From Bacillus sp. N1-1 (GTDB taxonomy: Bacteria; Bacillota; Bacilli; Bacillales; Guptibacillaceae), in assembly GCF_009818105.1 (NCBI RefSeq), contig NZ_CP046564.1:4092001-4156000 (forward strand): a stretch of DNA of 64,000 nucleotides. The letters are read 5' to 3'. This document shows positions 1 through 8,301 of this stretch, in pieces. The translations under genes were made by a program, and so were the position numbers. The notes beneath the pieces are model-generated. The model had not been told where the DNA came from. It was given only the letters and a program-made list of their open reading frames with translations, and did not search any database. Every line of letters begins with the position of its first letter. The stretch's first letter is position 1.

Positions 1-473
1 GTTAGCGCATATGGTGATAATACATTCCCTTCTCTACCTTCCTTTTTAGGTAAAGTAGGCTCATCCCCGTATATCGATGAACTAGAGGCATACACAAACT
101 TCTTCACACCATTTTGTCTAGCAGCTTCCATCATATTTAATGTACCTTTAATATTAATGTCTTCATAAAGTAAAGGCATTTCAATACTTCTAGGTACACT
201 TCCCCACGCGGCTTGATGGAGCACAAAATCTATTCCTTCACATGCTTTTTCACAAATGCTTAAATCACGGATGTCACCTTCAACAAACTCATAATTAGGA
301 TTATTTATAAACTCATCTACGTTTTCTCTTTTACCAGTGGAGAGGTTATCAAGCCCTCTTACCTCATATCCTAATTTCAGAATTGCTTCTGCAAGATTTG
401 AACCAATAAATCCAGCAACACCAGTTATTAAAAATTTACTTCCTTCTGGAAAAACTATATTTTCGTACCCCAT
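1..473 (-). CDS. UDP-sugar 4-epimerase (TviC/WbpP-like SDR), 3' end outside window
   Basis: This is an NAD-dependent nucleotide-sugar epimerase of the extended short-chain dehydrogenase family. Only the N-terminal ~157 residues are in the window; the C-terminus lies beyond base 1. My translation starts MGYENIVFPEGSKF, has the Rossmann glycine motif TGVAGFIGSN near residue 18, the acidic EGDIRDL segment, and SSSSIYGD and SPYAL, where the tyrosine of the YxxxK pair is visible and the lysine is cut off. The ATG at 473 has GGAGG upstream and overlaps nothing but sits 1 bp from the preceding stop. Its partner upstream is a TviB-type dehydrogenase, so the likely reaction is 4-epimerisation of UDP-GlcNAcA (or UDP-GlcNAc) to the galacto form. 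The exact substrate is inferred from context. Confidence 0.85.
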   Translation of the reverse strand, partial: MGYENIVFPEGSKFLITGVAGFIGSNLAEAILKLGYEVRGLDNLSTGKRENVDEFINNPNYEFVEGDIRDLSICEKACEGIDFVLHQAAWGSVPRSIEMPLLYEDINIKGTLNMMEAARQNGVKKFVYASSSSIYGDEPTLPKKEGREGNVLSPYAL

Positions 474-474
474 T

Positions 475-1857
475 CTATAACCTCCAATATGCAAAGCCAT
501 TGTTCTCTGCTTCTTCGCGATTAAAAATTCCTTTTAAGTCAACTAACACTTTATTGTTATTATCCACCTCTAATTCAATTTCAGATGAAGCAGCTACCTC
601 ATTCATGGATTCTGAAACGTATTCTTCATTAGAGTTATACATTCTATTAACATCATCTAGCTTTATTTGTTTAAATTCTTCATGAGGAACTGCGAAAATA
701 ACCGCATCAACTCCATTAATCTCTTCTGCATTACTAGGATTTATTTTATATTCGTTCCACAAGTCTTCTTTATCTGCTGCCGGATCAACAACTTTCACTT
801 CTACTCCATACTCTTCTAGTTCATTAATAATATCTACTACCTTAGTATTTCTTACATCCGGGCAATTTTCTTTGAATGTAACACCAAAGATAGCAACCGT
901 TGAGCCTTTAATTTGTTTATTGGCTTTAATCATTTTCTTCACAGTATTTTCAGCAACATACTTACCCATATCGTCATTTATTTTTCTGCCTGAAAGAATA
1001 ATTTGCGAATCGTAACCAAGTTGCTCCGCTTTATAGGTTAAATAGTAAGGATCCACTCCAATACAATGTCCACCAACAAGGCCAGGAGAGAATTTCAAGA
1101 AGTTCCATTTAGTTCCAGAAGCTCTTAGTACTGCATTCGTATCTATATCCATCTTGTTAAAAATGATAGAAAGCTCATTCATAAATGCAATATTAATATC
1201 ACGCTGAGCATTTTCAATTACCTTAGCAGCTTCTGCCACTTTGATACTTTCAGCTCTATGTACTCCAGCATCAACAACTAATTCGTATACTTTTGCAACA
1301 GTATCTAATGTTTCAGCATCCATTCCTGATACAACTTTAATAATTGTTTCAAGTCTGTGTTCTTTATCTCCTGGATTTATTCTTTCAGGAGAGTATCCTA
1401 CTTTAAAATCAATCCCACACTTCAATCCAGATTCTTTTTCTAGAATTGGTATGCACGTATCTTCCGTAACACCTGGATAGACAGTTGATTCAAATACTAC
1501 GATAGATCCTTTAGTTAAATTTCTTCCTAAAGTTCTTGTGGCAGATTCCACAGGTGTTAAATCAGGAGTACGATCAGTTTTCACAGGCGTTGGGACTGCA
1601 ACGATATGAAATTTGGCTTCTTTAAGTCTTTCTTCATCCGAAGTGAAATCAACAGAAGTATTCTTAATAACTTCATTTCCAACTTCTTTAGTGGGATCTA
1701 TTCCACTTTTATAAGCATTAATTTTACTTTCATTCACATCAAAACCTAGGACATTAATTTTCTTTGCAAATGCTACTGCTATCGGCATCCCAACATAACC
1801 TAGACCAATTAATGAGATCTTTTCCTCTTTATTTACAATACTTTCATATAGGTTCAT
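475..1857 (-). CDS. UDP-HexNAc 6-dehydrogenase (TviB/WbpO-like)
   Basis: This enzyme oxidises the C6 hydroxyl of a UDP-N-acetylhexosamine to a carboxylate using two NAD+, giving a UDP-uronic acid precursor. The start is taken at MNLYESIV (AAAGGAGAACTAAA before the ATG); a longer in-frame start would run into the upstream gene. GLGYVG at residues 18-23 is the NAD site, and GGHCIGVDPYY carries the catalytic cysteine near residue 265. The family ending FAYWRL is intact. The stretch KWNFLKFSPGLVGG is typical of TviB/WbpO. Odd point: an acidic, low-complexity insertion (about residues 410-435, rich in N, E and S) sits just before the C-terminal IFNREEAE segment. It is followed by the TviC-like epimerase with 1 bp between, so the pair should make a UDP-HexNAcA. 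Confidence 0.9.
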   Translation of the reverse strand: MNLYESIVNKEEKISLIGLGYVGMPIAVAFAKKINVLGFDVNESKINAYKSGIDPTKEVGNEVIKNTSVDFTSDEERLKEAKFHIVAVPTPVKTDRTPDLTPVESATRTLGRNLTKGSIVVFESTVYPGVTEDTCIPILEKESGLKCGIDFKVGYSPERINPGDKEHRLETIIKVVSGMDAETLDTVAKVYELVVDAGVHRAESIKVAEAAKVIENAQRDINIAFMNELSIIFNKMDIDTNAVLRASGTKWNFLKFSPGLVGGHCIGVDPYYLTYKAEQLGYDSQIILSGRKINDDMGKYVAENTVKKMIKANKQIKGSTVAIFGVTFKENCPDVRNTKVVDIINELEEYGVEVKVVDPAADKEDLWNEYKINPSNAEEINGVDAVIFAVPHEEFKQIKLDDVNRMYNSNEEYVSESMNEVAASSEIELEVDNNNKVLVDLKGIFNREEAENNGFAYWRL

Positions 1858-1858
1858 T

Positions 1859-2959
1859 TTAGTTCTCCTTTTTAATAGCTTTATCCATTTCTTCTTTATA
1901 CGCATTTATAACAATAGACCTAGTAAATTCTTTTTCCATTTTTTTTCGACCCGCTATCCCCATTGCTTTTTTTTCATCATAAGGTAAGTTAATAAATTTA
2001 GTTATTGCTTCTATTAAACTATTAACATTTTTCACTTCAAACCCGAATCCACTTTGACCTTCATCAAATGTCTCTTTACATCCAGAAATATTCGAAGCTA
2101 ACACAGGCCTACCTGATGAAGCAGATTCCAATAATACATTGGCTGTTCCTTCGTGATAAGAAGGCAGGACTGTAGCATGGGAGTTTTTAATAAATAAGTG
2201 GACATCACTCTGCTGTCCATGATATTTAATTATGTCCGCATCACTTAACTCATTTATTACTTCCATATTGTAGCCTTCATTACCACCTACTAGATCGAAA
2301 TGGACATTGGTAAATCTCTGTTTCACTTTTTTTGCTGCTTTAAGTAATTCATCGATTCCCTTTGGTTTCATAAGACGGCCAATAAAAAGAAAATTTATAT
2401 TTTCATCACTGGAAGGATATTTTTCAAATTGATGGTGGTCAAGGTTCACTCCCGATCCAGGAATCAACCTGGTATTCTCCTTTACAATATTATTTTCAAT
2501 GAAAAAACTTCGATTTGCATCGTTTTGAAAGAATACACAAGATGAATTGGCTAAACCATATTTATATAGGTTTAAAGTGAGTAATCTAATAATCCCTTTA
2601 TTCTCAATTGACGTTCCTAGACCAGTTATATTAGTTAAATATGGGGTCTTGGTCATTCTACAAGTCATACCCCCATAAACATTTGGCTTAATGGTGTATG
2701 TAAGAACAACATCCGGTTTAATTTTTTTTATAATCTTTCTATAAGTAAGTAATAATTTCAAATCCATTATTGGATTAGTACCTCGCCTAGAAAATTCGGT
2801 TTCTATAAATTCACAACCTAGTTTCTCTAACTTAGGTACATATTCATCATTAGGTAGAGAAACATAAACTTCATGTCCCTCGCTAATTAATTCTTCCAAT
2901 AATTCTTTTCTGAATTGGTATAACCCCATACCATAATTAGCTAAAACTAGAACTCTCAT
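1859..2959 (-). CDS. GT4 family glycosyltransferase (PglA-like)
   Basis: This is a retaining GT-B glycosyltransferase of family 4, 366 aa. The N-terminal half begins MRVLVLANYGMGLYQFRKEL, typical of the acceptor domain. The C-terminal half has FLFIGRLMKPKGIDELL and the EX7E donor-binding motif in HEGTANVLLE (about residues 270-280). It probably adds a sugar to the lipid-linked residue made by the adjacent PglC-like transferase on the cytoplasmic face. It overlaps the upstream acetyltransferase gene by 23 bp and is followed after 1 bp by the dehydrogenase, so translation is probably coupled. The sugar specificity cannot be read from the sequence. Confidence 0.85.
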   Translation of the reverse strand: MRVLVLANYGMGLYQFRKELLEELISEGHEVYVSLPNDEYVPKLEKLGCEFIETEFSRRGTNPIMDLKLLLTYRKIIKKIKPDVVLTYTIKPNVYGGMTCRMTKTPYLTNITGLGTSIENKGIIRLLTLNLYKYGLANSSCVFFQNDANRSFFIENNIVKENTRLIPGSGVNLDHHQFEKYPSSDENINFLFIGRLMKPKGIDELLKAAKKVKQRFTNVHFDLVGGNEGYNMEVINELSDADIIKYHGQQSDVHLFIKNSHATVLPSYHEGTANVLLESASSGRPVLASNISGCKETFDEGQSGFGFEVKNVNSLIEAITKFINLPYDEKKAMGIAGRKKMEKEFTRSIVINAYKEEMDKAIKKEN

Positions 2960-3593
2960 TATCTACTACTCTCCTGACTGGAATACCTACATAAGTCCCA
3001 GCTTTATTGATGTCTTTAATAACTACAGAGCCCGCACCGACTTGAGTACTACTAGTAATGTTTATATTATTGCTTACTACACTACCAATTCCCAGCCAAG
3101 TGTTGCTCTCAATTTTCACACTCCCAGCCAACCGAACCCCTGGCGAAATATGCACAAAATCCTCAATAACATTATCATGATCAACCGAAGCACTAGTATT
3201 AATAATGCATCCTCTACCAATTCTAGTAGAGCAGTTAATCACTACCCCAGCCATTACCACCGTACCAGCGCCAAACTCAACTTGTTCACCTATCACAGCA
3301 TTCGGATGAATTAACAAAGGAAGACTAGCACCCATTTCCTCTATCTCACTTTGTAACTTCTGACGAATTTCATTATTCCCAATACCAACCACAATATCTG
3401 AGCTGTCAACATAGTTAATTACATCCTGTGATTTCCCAACAACATCAAACCCAAGTGCCGACTTACGCTGCTCATAGTCATCTAAAAAAACAATCTTTTT
3501 CCACTGATTCATTTTCAAAGCAATGTCAGCTACGACTTTTCCGTGACCACTCGCACCAATGATAATAAGTCGTTCTCTCAAATGATCACTCAT
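2937..3593 (-). CDS. Sugar O/N-acetyltransferase, NeuD/PglD-like left-handed beta-helix
   Basis: This is a hexapeptide-repeat acyltransferase of the PglD/NeuD type, 218 aa from the chosen start MSDHLRERL. The N-terminal Rossmann-like segment has IIIGASGHGKVVADIA. Hexapeptide repeats run from about residue 85 (VEFGAGTVVMAGVVIN, RIGRGCIINTSASVDHD, with the His typical of the catalytic base) to VGAGSVV. In the bacillosamine route this enzyme uses acetyl-CoA to acetylate the 4-amino group of UDP-2-acetamido-4-amino-2,4,6-trideoxyglucose. The start overlaps the preceding PglC-like gene by 8 bp. B. subtilis EpsM is the nearest functional parallel I can name, but assignment is by family and context only. 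Confidence 0.85.
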   Translation of the reverse strand: MSDHLRERLIIIGASGHGKVVADIALKMNQWKKIVFLDDYEQRKSALGFDVVGKSQDVINYVDSSDIVVGIGNNEIRQKLQSEIEEMGASLPLLIHPNAVIGEQVEFGAGTVVMAGVVINCSTRIGRGCIINTSASVDHDNVIEDFVHISPGVRLAGSVKIESNTWLGIGSVVSNNINITSSTQVGAGSVVIKDINKAGTYVGIPVRRVVDNESSSFS

Positions 3594-4233
3594 CCTTTTT
3601 ATTGCCTTTAAAAGGTTCCATCGTTTCAGAAGAATCCGAACTAATCCCTTCCCTAACAAAAACCTTCTTTATCGTTAAGAAAATAATCTTCCAATCTTCT
3701 ACAAAGCTAACTCTCTCAACATACTTCACATCGAGAATAAACTTCTCTTCCCAGCTAATTGCGTTTCTTCCATTAACCTGAGCTAAGCCTGACAATCCCG
3801 GACGAACTTCATGACGCCTTTTTTGATGATCGTTATATAATTCAAGGTATTGTATTAATAGTGGCCTCGGCCCAACAACCGACATATCACCTTTGAAAAT
3901 GTTGAATAGCTCTGGTAACTCATCAAGTGAAGTCGATCTTAGAAACTTACCAAACTTAGTAAGTCTTACGTGATCTGGAAGTAACTCACCATTACTGTCC
4001 CTTTCATCTGTCATCGTTCTAAACTTATACATCTTAAATACTTTTTCATTCATTCCAGGTCTATTTTGTGTAAAAAGAACTGGACTACCTAGCTTGAACC
4101 TAACTAACAAAGCAACGACGATAAAAACAACACTAAGAGCTATAATCGCAAGAAGAGATAAGAAGAGATCCATAAGTCTTTTTATGTAATTTTGATAGAT
4201 TCCATTACTAGACTGATGCATCTTCCTCACCAC
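3586..4233 (-). CDS. Phosphoglycosyl transferase (PglC/EpsL-like initiating sugar transferase)
   Basis: This monotopic phosphoglycosyl transferase moves a phospho-sugar from a UDP-sugar to undecaprenyl phosphate, starting repeat-unit assembly. It is the short PglC form, 215 aa. There is one reentrant hydrophobic segment at about residues 18-45, then KVFKMYKFRTM, the catalytic Asp-Glu dyad in STSLDELPEL, and MSVVGPRP. No extra N-terminal membrane domain is present. The GTG at 4233 has AAAGGG about 5 nt upstream; an ATG at 4221 is an alternative. It sits between the aminotransferase and acetyltransferase genes with short overlaps, the order expected for a bacillosamine-type pathway. Its acceptor sugar is therefore probably UDP-diacetylbacillosamine. 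Confidence 0.9.
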   Translation of the reverse strand: MVRKMHQSSNGIYQNYIKRLMDLFLSLLAIIALSVVFIVVALLVRFKLGSPVLFTQNRPGMNEKVFKMYKFRTMTDERDSNGELLPDHVRLTKFGKFLRSTSLDELPELFNIFKGDMSVVGPRPLLIQYLELYNDHQKRRHEVRPGLSGLAQVNGRNAISWEEKFILDVKYVERVSFVEDWKIIFLTIKKVFVREGISSDSSETMEPFKGNKKDE

Positions 4234-5336
4234 AACCCTTTAACAACATCAACAACCCTCTCCAAATCGCCATCAGTCATCTTCGTATCCGACGGCAAAC
4301 AAACTCCATTCTCAAACAACTTCTCACTAACATCTGTCCCAACAAAATCATACTTCTCAAAAAACGGCTGCAAATGCATCGGCTTCCAAATCGGTCTCGA
4401 CTCAATATTCTCCGCTTCTAAAACTTCCATCACATCAAGTGGTCGTACACTTCCGTTCAACGTCATCGCACTTAACCAGTGGTTGGCGTAGTCCCATTCA
4501 TTTGAGGGTATAAATTCTACACCTTCTAGGTCGCCAAGTTCCTTTTTATAAAATTCATAAATCGCTCGTTTCTTTTCAACTCGCTGATCCAAAACCTTAA
4601 GCTGTCCTCTACCAATTCCAGCAACAACGTTACTCATTCGGTAGTTAAACCCAAGTTCACTATGCTGATAGTGTCTCGCCGTATCTCTAGATTGCGTAGC
4701 CCAGAATCTCGCTTTAGCAATTTTCTCTTCATTATTCGAAACGAGCATTCCACCACCAGAAGTAGTGATAATCTTATTTCCGTTGAAAGAAAAAATGCCG
4801 TAATCACCAAATGTACCTGTATGCTGGCCTTTGTAATAAGTACCAAGGCTTTCCGCCGCATCTTCAATCAGCGTTACGTTATGTTTTTTACAAAGTGCTA
4901 CGATTTGATCCAGATCCGCTGATAGTCCATAAAGATGGACAACAATGACAGCCTTAACATCAGGATACTTCGTAAACGCTTCTTCCAACGCTTTCGGGCA
5001 CATGTTCCAAGTTTCTTCATTACTATCGATAAAGACCGGAGTCGCATGTTGATAAATAATTGGATTCGCTGTAGCTGAGAACGTGAGAGTTGGGCAAAAA
5101 ACAATGTCGCCTTCTTCCACTCCAGCTGCTTTTAAGGCAAGGTGAATCGCCGCAGTTCCTGATGAAAGAGCCGCTGCCGACTTTGATCCTACTTTCGAAG
5201 CGAGTTCATTCTCAAATTCATTTACATTCGTTCCAAGCGGTGCGATCCAGTTTGTTTCGAACGCTTCATTCACATATTGCAGTTCATATCCTTCATCACT
5301 CATATGAGGTGATGCGAGAAAAATTCGATCTCCCAT
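4227..5336 (-). CDS. UDP-4-keto-sugar aminotransferase (DegT/DnrJ/EryC1, PglE/EpsN-like)
   Basis: This PLP-dependent aminotransferase of the DegT/DnrJ/EryC1/StrS family has 369 aa. It carries SSGTAAIHLAL near residue 58 (phosphate cup), EDAAESLG near 158 and the Schiff-base lysine in FNGNKIITTSGGG (Lys188). It likely transfers an amino group from glutamate to the 4-keto sugar made by the PglF-like dehydratase. The gene begins about 190 bp after the dehydratase stop; that spacer holds two sizeable inverted repeats, one of which falls between the GGAAGGAAG sequence and the ATG. Its stop overlaps the following phosphoglycosyl transferase gene by 7 bp. Confidence 0.9.
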   Translation of the reverse strand: MGDRIFLASPHMSDEGYELQYVNEAFETNWIAPLGTNVNEFENELASKVGSKSAAALSSGTAAIHLALKAAGVEEGDIVFCPTLTFSATANPIIYQHATPVFIDSNEETWNMCPKALEEAFTKYPDVKAVIVVHLYGLSADLDQIVALCKKHNVTLIEDAAESLGTYYKGQHTGTFGDYGIFSFNGNKIITTSGGGMLVSNNEEKIAKARFWATQSRDTARHYQHSELGFNYRMSNVVAGIGRGQLKVLDQRVEKKRAIYEFYKKELGDLEGVEFIPSNEWDYANHWLSAMTLNGSVRPLDVMEVLEAENIESRPIWKPMHLQPFFEKYDFVGTDVSEKLFENGVCLPSDTKMTDGDLERVVDVVKGLW

Positions 5337-5337
5337 T

Positions 5338-5500
5338 GTTAAGTACTTCCTTCCATGCTGTAGTCTATTACTATGTATGATTGCATTACGTTTAGTTGCT
5401 TAGTACTTAACTGAATATGTTTTCTTCAAACTAACTACTAATCCACTAAAACATCAAAGTTAGAGGCACTGAATGGATGACCACTCAGCACCTTAACTTT
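5338..5500 (-). promoter_or_regulatory. Structured leader between the pglF-like and pglE-like genes
   Basis: Two strong RNA folds are predicted by eye on the minus strand. The first (5456-5500) is a hairpin with AAAGTTA/TAACTTT outer arms and an AGGTGCTGA/TCAGTGCCT middle with two G-U pairs, about 20 bp in all, followed only by a short U run. The second joins GTTAAGTACT (arm at 5402-5411) with AGTACTTAAC (arm at 5338-5347), separated by 54 nt; the latter arm sits directly between the purine-rich GGAAGGAAG and the ATG at 5336. This could attenuate transcription or mask the ribosome site. Function is inference; the repeats are directly visible. Confidence 0.5.
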
Positions 5501-5524
5501 TCATATTAGATGTGTAGAGATGGT

Positions 5525-7348
5525 TTACTTCGCATACACTAACTCTTTCTCAGAATTGACCCGATTATGCGCAATATCCAAAGCCCTCTCTCTAACACCC
5601 AACTTATCCATATCCTCAAACCGACCAACAAAATCCATCACAACACTCAGATCCGCATTAATCGACTTCCCTACATAAATCTTAGGATAAATTTGCTCAT
5701 CATGCACCTCATCTTTCCCAAGAAGCTCTTCATACAACTTCTCCCCAGGTCGGACACCCGCAAACTTTATCCCAATTTCATCAACCGAGTAACCCGATAA
5801 TTTAATAAGGTTTTCTGCAAGATCCACAATCTTAACTGGTTCACCCATATCAAGAACGAAAATTTCTCCGCCTCGTGCCATAGCGCCAGCTTGGATCACA
5901 AGTCTTGAAGCTTCAGGAATGGTCATAAAGTAACGAACCATATCAGGATGCGTTACGGTAACTGGTCCACCTTTTTGAATTTGCTTCTTAAAGAGTGGGA
6001 TGACGCTACCGCGACTACCAAGAACGTTACCAAAGCGAACGGCTACGAATCTTGTTGAGCTGATCTTGTCCATTTGTTGCACGATCATTTCTGCAAGGCG
6101 TTTTGTAGCACCCATGACGCTCGTTGGGTTAACGGCTTTATCCGTTGAAACCATCACGAACGTATCAACGTCGGCATCGCTTGCGGCTTCCGCAACATTT
6201 TTCGTTCCAATGACGTTGTTTTTCACTGACTCATGCGGGTTTGCTTCCATTAAAGGTACGTGTTTATGAGCTGCAGCATGATACACAACATTTGGACGAT
6301 GCGTTTTCATCACTTCACCAAGACGTTCTCGATCCTGCACATCTGCGATGACTGGAATGAAGGTAATGGTGTCACCGTATGTATTGCGGAGCTCCATTTC
6401 AATTGTATAAATGCTGTTTTCACCGTGACCTAGTAGAATCATTTGATCTGGATTGAATTTCGAAACCTGACGACAGATTTCAGAACCGATGGACCCACCT
6501 GCACCAGTAACGAGCACTGTTTTACCTGTGAGCGTTTCTGCAATATTTTCTGTATCCAATTTAATCGGCTCACGCCCTAATAAATCTTCTACTTTTACAT
6601 CACGGAAGCTGTTAATCGACAATTTACCTGTCATTAAGTCTTCAATCATTGGAATGATTTGCGTTTTCGCTGTTGTTTTCGAGCATTCTTCATAGATGCG
6701 CTTCATCTCAACTTTTGAAAGAGATGGAATGGCAATGACGATTGTATCAATTTCAAGTTTTCTCACTTGTTCTTCGATATCTTTCGTTGACCCAAGAACA
6801 GGAACACCCATGATTTCTAAGTTCTGCTTTCTGAGGTCATCATCGATAAAGCCAATTGGATTAAGGTCAGAATCAACACTCTGTCTTAACTGCCTTACGA
6901 TCATTCGACCTGCTGATCCAGCACCGATGACGAGAACGCGCTTCTTCTTGTTTTTCGTATTCATATACGTATCTCGGAACATGCGCCATGCGAAGCGTGA
7001 TCCTCCGATGAGTAGCATATGAATCATCCAAGTGATCGCTAGCGCTCGGAAGTAAATATCCTGTAGCATAACGAATTGCGCTAGTGCCGCTAGTGCGATC
7101 GAGAACGTTACTACCCTGAAAATAACGACTAGCTCCCCGATACTCGCATACTGCCATGCTCGTTTGTATAGCTTGTAATAGTATGAAAAGAAATGATGAC
7201 CAAGTAAGAGTACAATTGAGCTTGCTATAATGGGCTTTGATGATAGAAAATCGTTATAATTTAAAAGAAAGCTACTAATAAAAATCGCACAAGCTACAAT
7301 CAATGAATCTATCACGATTAACGACGATAACCGCTTTCGATAAGTCAT
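5525..7348 (-). CDS. UDP-GlcNAc 4,6-dehydratase, membrane-bound (PglF/CapD/EpsC-like)
   Basis: This is a polysaccharide-type nucleotide-sugar dehydratase, 607 aa. Four hydrophobic segments fill residues 1-115. A first Rossmann-like domain has VLVIGAGSAGRMIVRQL near 138 (CoA-binding-like), and the catalytic NAD domain begins VLVTGAGGSIGSEI near 280. STDKAVNPTSVMGATKR carries the family's active-site residues. It converts UDP-GlcNAc to the 4-keto-6-deoxy sugar, the first step towards bacillosamine-type sugars. The ATG overlaps the end of the 50-aa ORF upstream (TAAATG). Together with the aminotransferase, acetyltransferase and phosphoglycosyl transferase downstream it forms a complete set. Confidence 0.92.
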   Translation of the reverse strand: MTYRKRLSSLIVIDSLIVACAIFISSFLLNYNDFLSSKPIIASSIVLLLGHHFFSYYYKLYKRAWQYASIGELVVIFRVVTFSIALAALAQFVMLQDIYFRALAITWMIHMLLIGGSRFAWRMFRDTYMNTKNKKKRVLVIGAGSAGRMIVRQLRQSVDSDLNPIGFIDDDLRKQNLEIMGVPVLGSTKDIEEQVRKLEIDTIVIAIPSLSKVEMKRIYEECSKTTAKTQIIPMIEDLMTGKLSINSFRDVKVEDLLGREPIKLDTENIAETLTGKTVLVTGAGGSIGSEICRQVSKFNPDQMILLGHGENSIYTIEMELRNTYGDTITFIPVIADVQDRERLGEVMKTHRPNVVYHAAAHKHVPLMEANPHESVKNNVIGTKNVAEAASDADVDTFVMVSTDKAVNPTSVMGATKRLAEMIVQQMDKISSTRFVAVRFGNVLGSRGSVIPLFKKQIQKGGPVTVTHPDMVRYFMTIPEASRLVIQAGAMARGGEIFVLDMGEPVKIVDLAENLIKLSGYSVDEIGIKFAGVRPGEKLYEELLGKDEVHDEQIYPKIYVGKSINADLSVVMDFVGRFEDMDKLGVRERALDIAHNRVNSEKELVYAK

Positions 7349-7501
7349 TTACTTGCACCCCACTTTTGATTTTGTCATTCGCTCTTCAATTGACCGGTTT
7401 AATAACCCCTGAATTTCTAGCAGCTTTTGATCTGGTGCATCTTGCTTAATGTACCGAATGGCTTTTCGAATCGATTTTGGCAATTGATCCGTCCCCTTCA
7501 T
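7349..7501 (-). CDS. Small protein of unknown function, 50 aa
   Basis: A short reading frame (MKGTDQLPKSIRKAI... ending KVGCK) has a strong ribosome site (GGGGGAGTGGTGAA before the ATG), and its TAA directly abuts the ATG of the dehydratase. The peptide is basic, charged and probably helical (YIKQDAPDQKLLEIQGLL), with no membrane segment. I do not recognise the family. Position between the CpsC/CpsD pair and the dehydratase, and the tight stop-start junction, suggest co-translation with the dehydratase. It may be a regulator or simply a leader peptide. Confidence 0.7.
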   Translation of the reverse strand: MKGTDQLPKSIRKAIRYIKQDAPDQKLLEIQGLLNRSIEERMTKSKVGCK

Positions 7502-7526
7502 TTCACCACTCCCCCTTTTAATAACG

Positions 7527-7554
7527 GTGACTTATGACGCGCGCCTTAAGTCAC
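7527..7554 (-). promoter_or_regulatory. Inverted repeat in the leader of the 50-aa ORF
   Basis: GTGACTTA (7527-7534) and TAAGTCAC (7547-7554) are perfect 8-bp arms around a 12-nt GC-rich loop. The element lies between the terminator that follows the kinase gene and the ribosome site of the 50-aa ORF. It could be an operator, or an RNA fold working with the terminator. Confidence 0.4.
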
Positions 7555-7565
7555 GTGATTCTCCC

Positions 7566-7594
7566 AAAAAAATACTTCCCTAAAGAAGTATTTT
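7566..7594 (-). terminator. Rho-independent terminator after the first CpsD gene
   Basis: On the minus strand AAAATACTTC and GAAGTATTTT form a 10-bp stem with a 6-nt loop, followed by seven U residues. It lies six bases past the kinase stop. It would separate the CpsC/CpsD module from the sugar genes unless it is read through. Confidence 0.8.
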
Positions 7595-7599
7595 CCTAT

Positions 7600-8301
7600 T
7601 TATTTCTGCGCGTAGTAGTAATAATAGCTACCGTCTTTCATCTTCTTACGGTTAAGCACAACCCCAAGCAGCTTCCCCTTAGCTGATTCCAAGCGTTCTT
7701 TTGCTTTTACGGCTGCTTCTCGTTCTGTTGTGCCACTGCTAATGACAAGCACGGTCCCCTGAACTTTATTTGCAAGAATTTGCGAATCTGCCACCGCAAG
7801 TACCGGAGGACAGTCGAAGAGTATAATGTCATAGTGCGAAAGTGCCTCTTCAATGAGCGTATCCATCGCTTTTGAACCAAGAAGTTCAGATGGATTGGGT
7901 GGAACAGGTCCACATGTTAGCACGTCTAGGTTCGGTACTTCTGTTGAAGTCGTTACTTCTGTTAGCTCCGTCTGGCGGGTTAGGACGTTTGTCAGTCCTC
8001 TCGTGTTCATGACGCGGAACGTGTAGTGAACAGTTGGTTTACGAAGGTCGGTATCAGCGATCAACACCTTTTTCCCTTGCTGGGCGAGCACAACGCCAAG
8101 GTTGGCAATCGTTGTTGACTTCCCTTCCATCGGACCAGAAGAGGTCACCATGATCGTACGCATATCTTCTTCAATAGAAGCAAATTGAATATTCGTACGG
8201 ATCGTACGGTATTGTTCCGCGATGGGAGACTTTGGATTTTGGTGCGTGAGAAGACTTCTTTCTTTACTCACGTTAACAGAACCTCTCTCTTTACGACTCA
8301 A
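7600..8301 (-). CDS. Tyrosine-protein kinase CpsD/EpsB-like (first copy)
   Basis: This is a bacterial tyrosine (BY) kinase ATPase partner for a CpsC-type modulator, controlling chain length and export of the polysaccharide. Walker A is SGPMEGKSTT (Lys near 61), Walker A' is VLIADTDLRKP, Walker B is IILFDCPPV, and the C-terminal autophosphorylation cluster is five tyrosines in a row (GSYYYYYAQK). A TTG start at 8301 is preferred because AAGGGG lies 8 nt upstream; a GTG at 8310 is possible. It overlaps the CpsC-like gene. The family is dephosphorylated by YwqE/CpsB, encoded at 9286. Confidence 0.9.
   Translation of the reverse strand: MSRKERGSVNVSKERSLLTHQNPKSPIAEQYRTIRTNIQFASIEEDMRTIMVTSSGPMEGKSTTIANLGVVLAQQGKKVLIADTDLRKPTVHYTFRVMNTRGLTNVLTRQTELTEVTTSTEVPNLDVLTCGPVPPNPSELLGSKAMDTLIEEALSHYDIILFDCPPVLAVADSQILANKVQGTVLVISSGTTEREAAVKAKERLESAKGKLLGVVLNRKKMKDGSYYYYYAQK

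Noticed and set aside
7502..7599. Firm annotation of this spacer as an EAR RNA
   Set aside because: Only position matches; I could not recognise the EAR consensus by eye, so it is listed as a hypothesis only.
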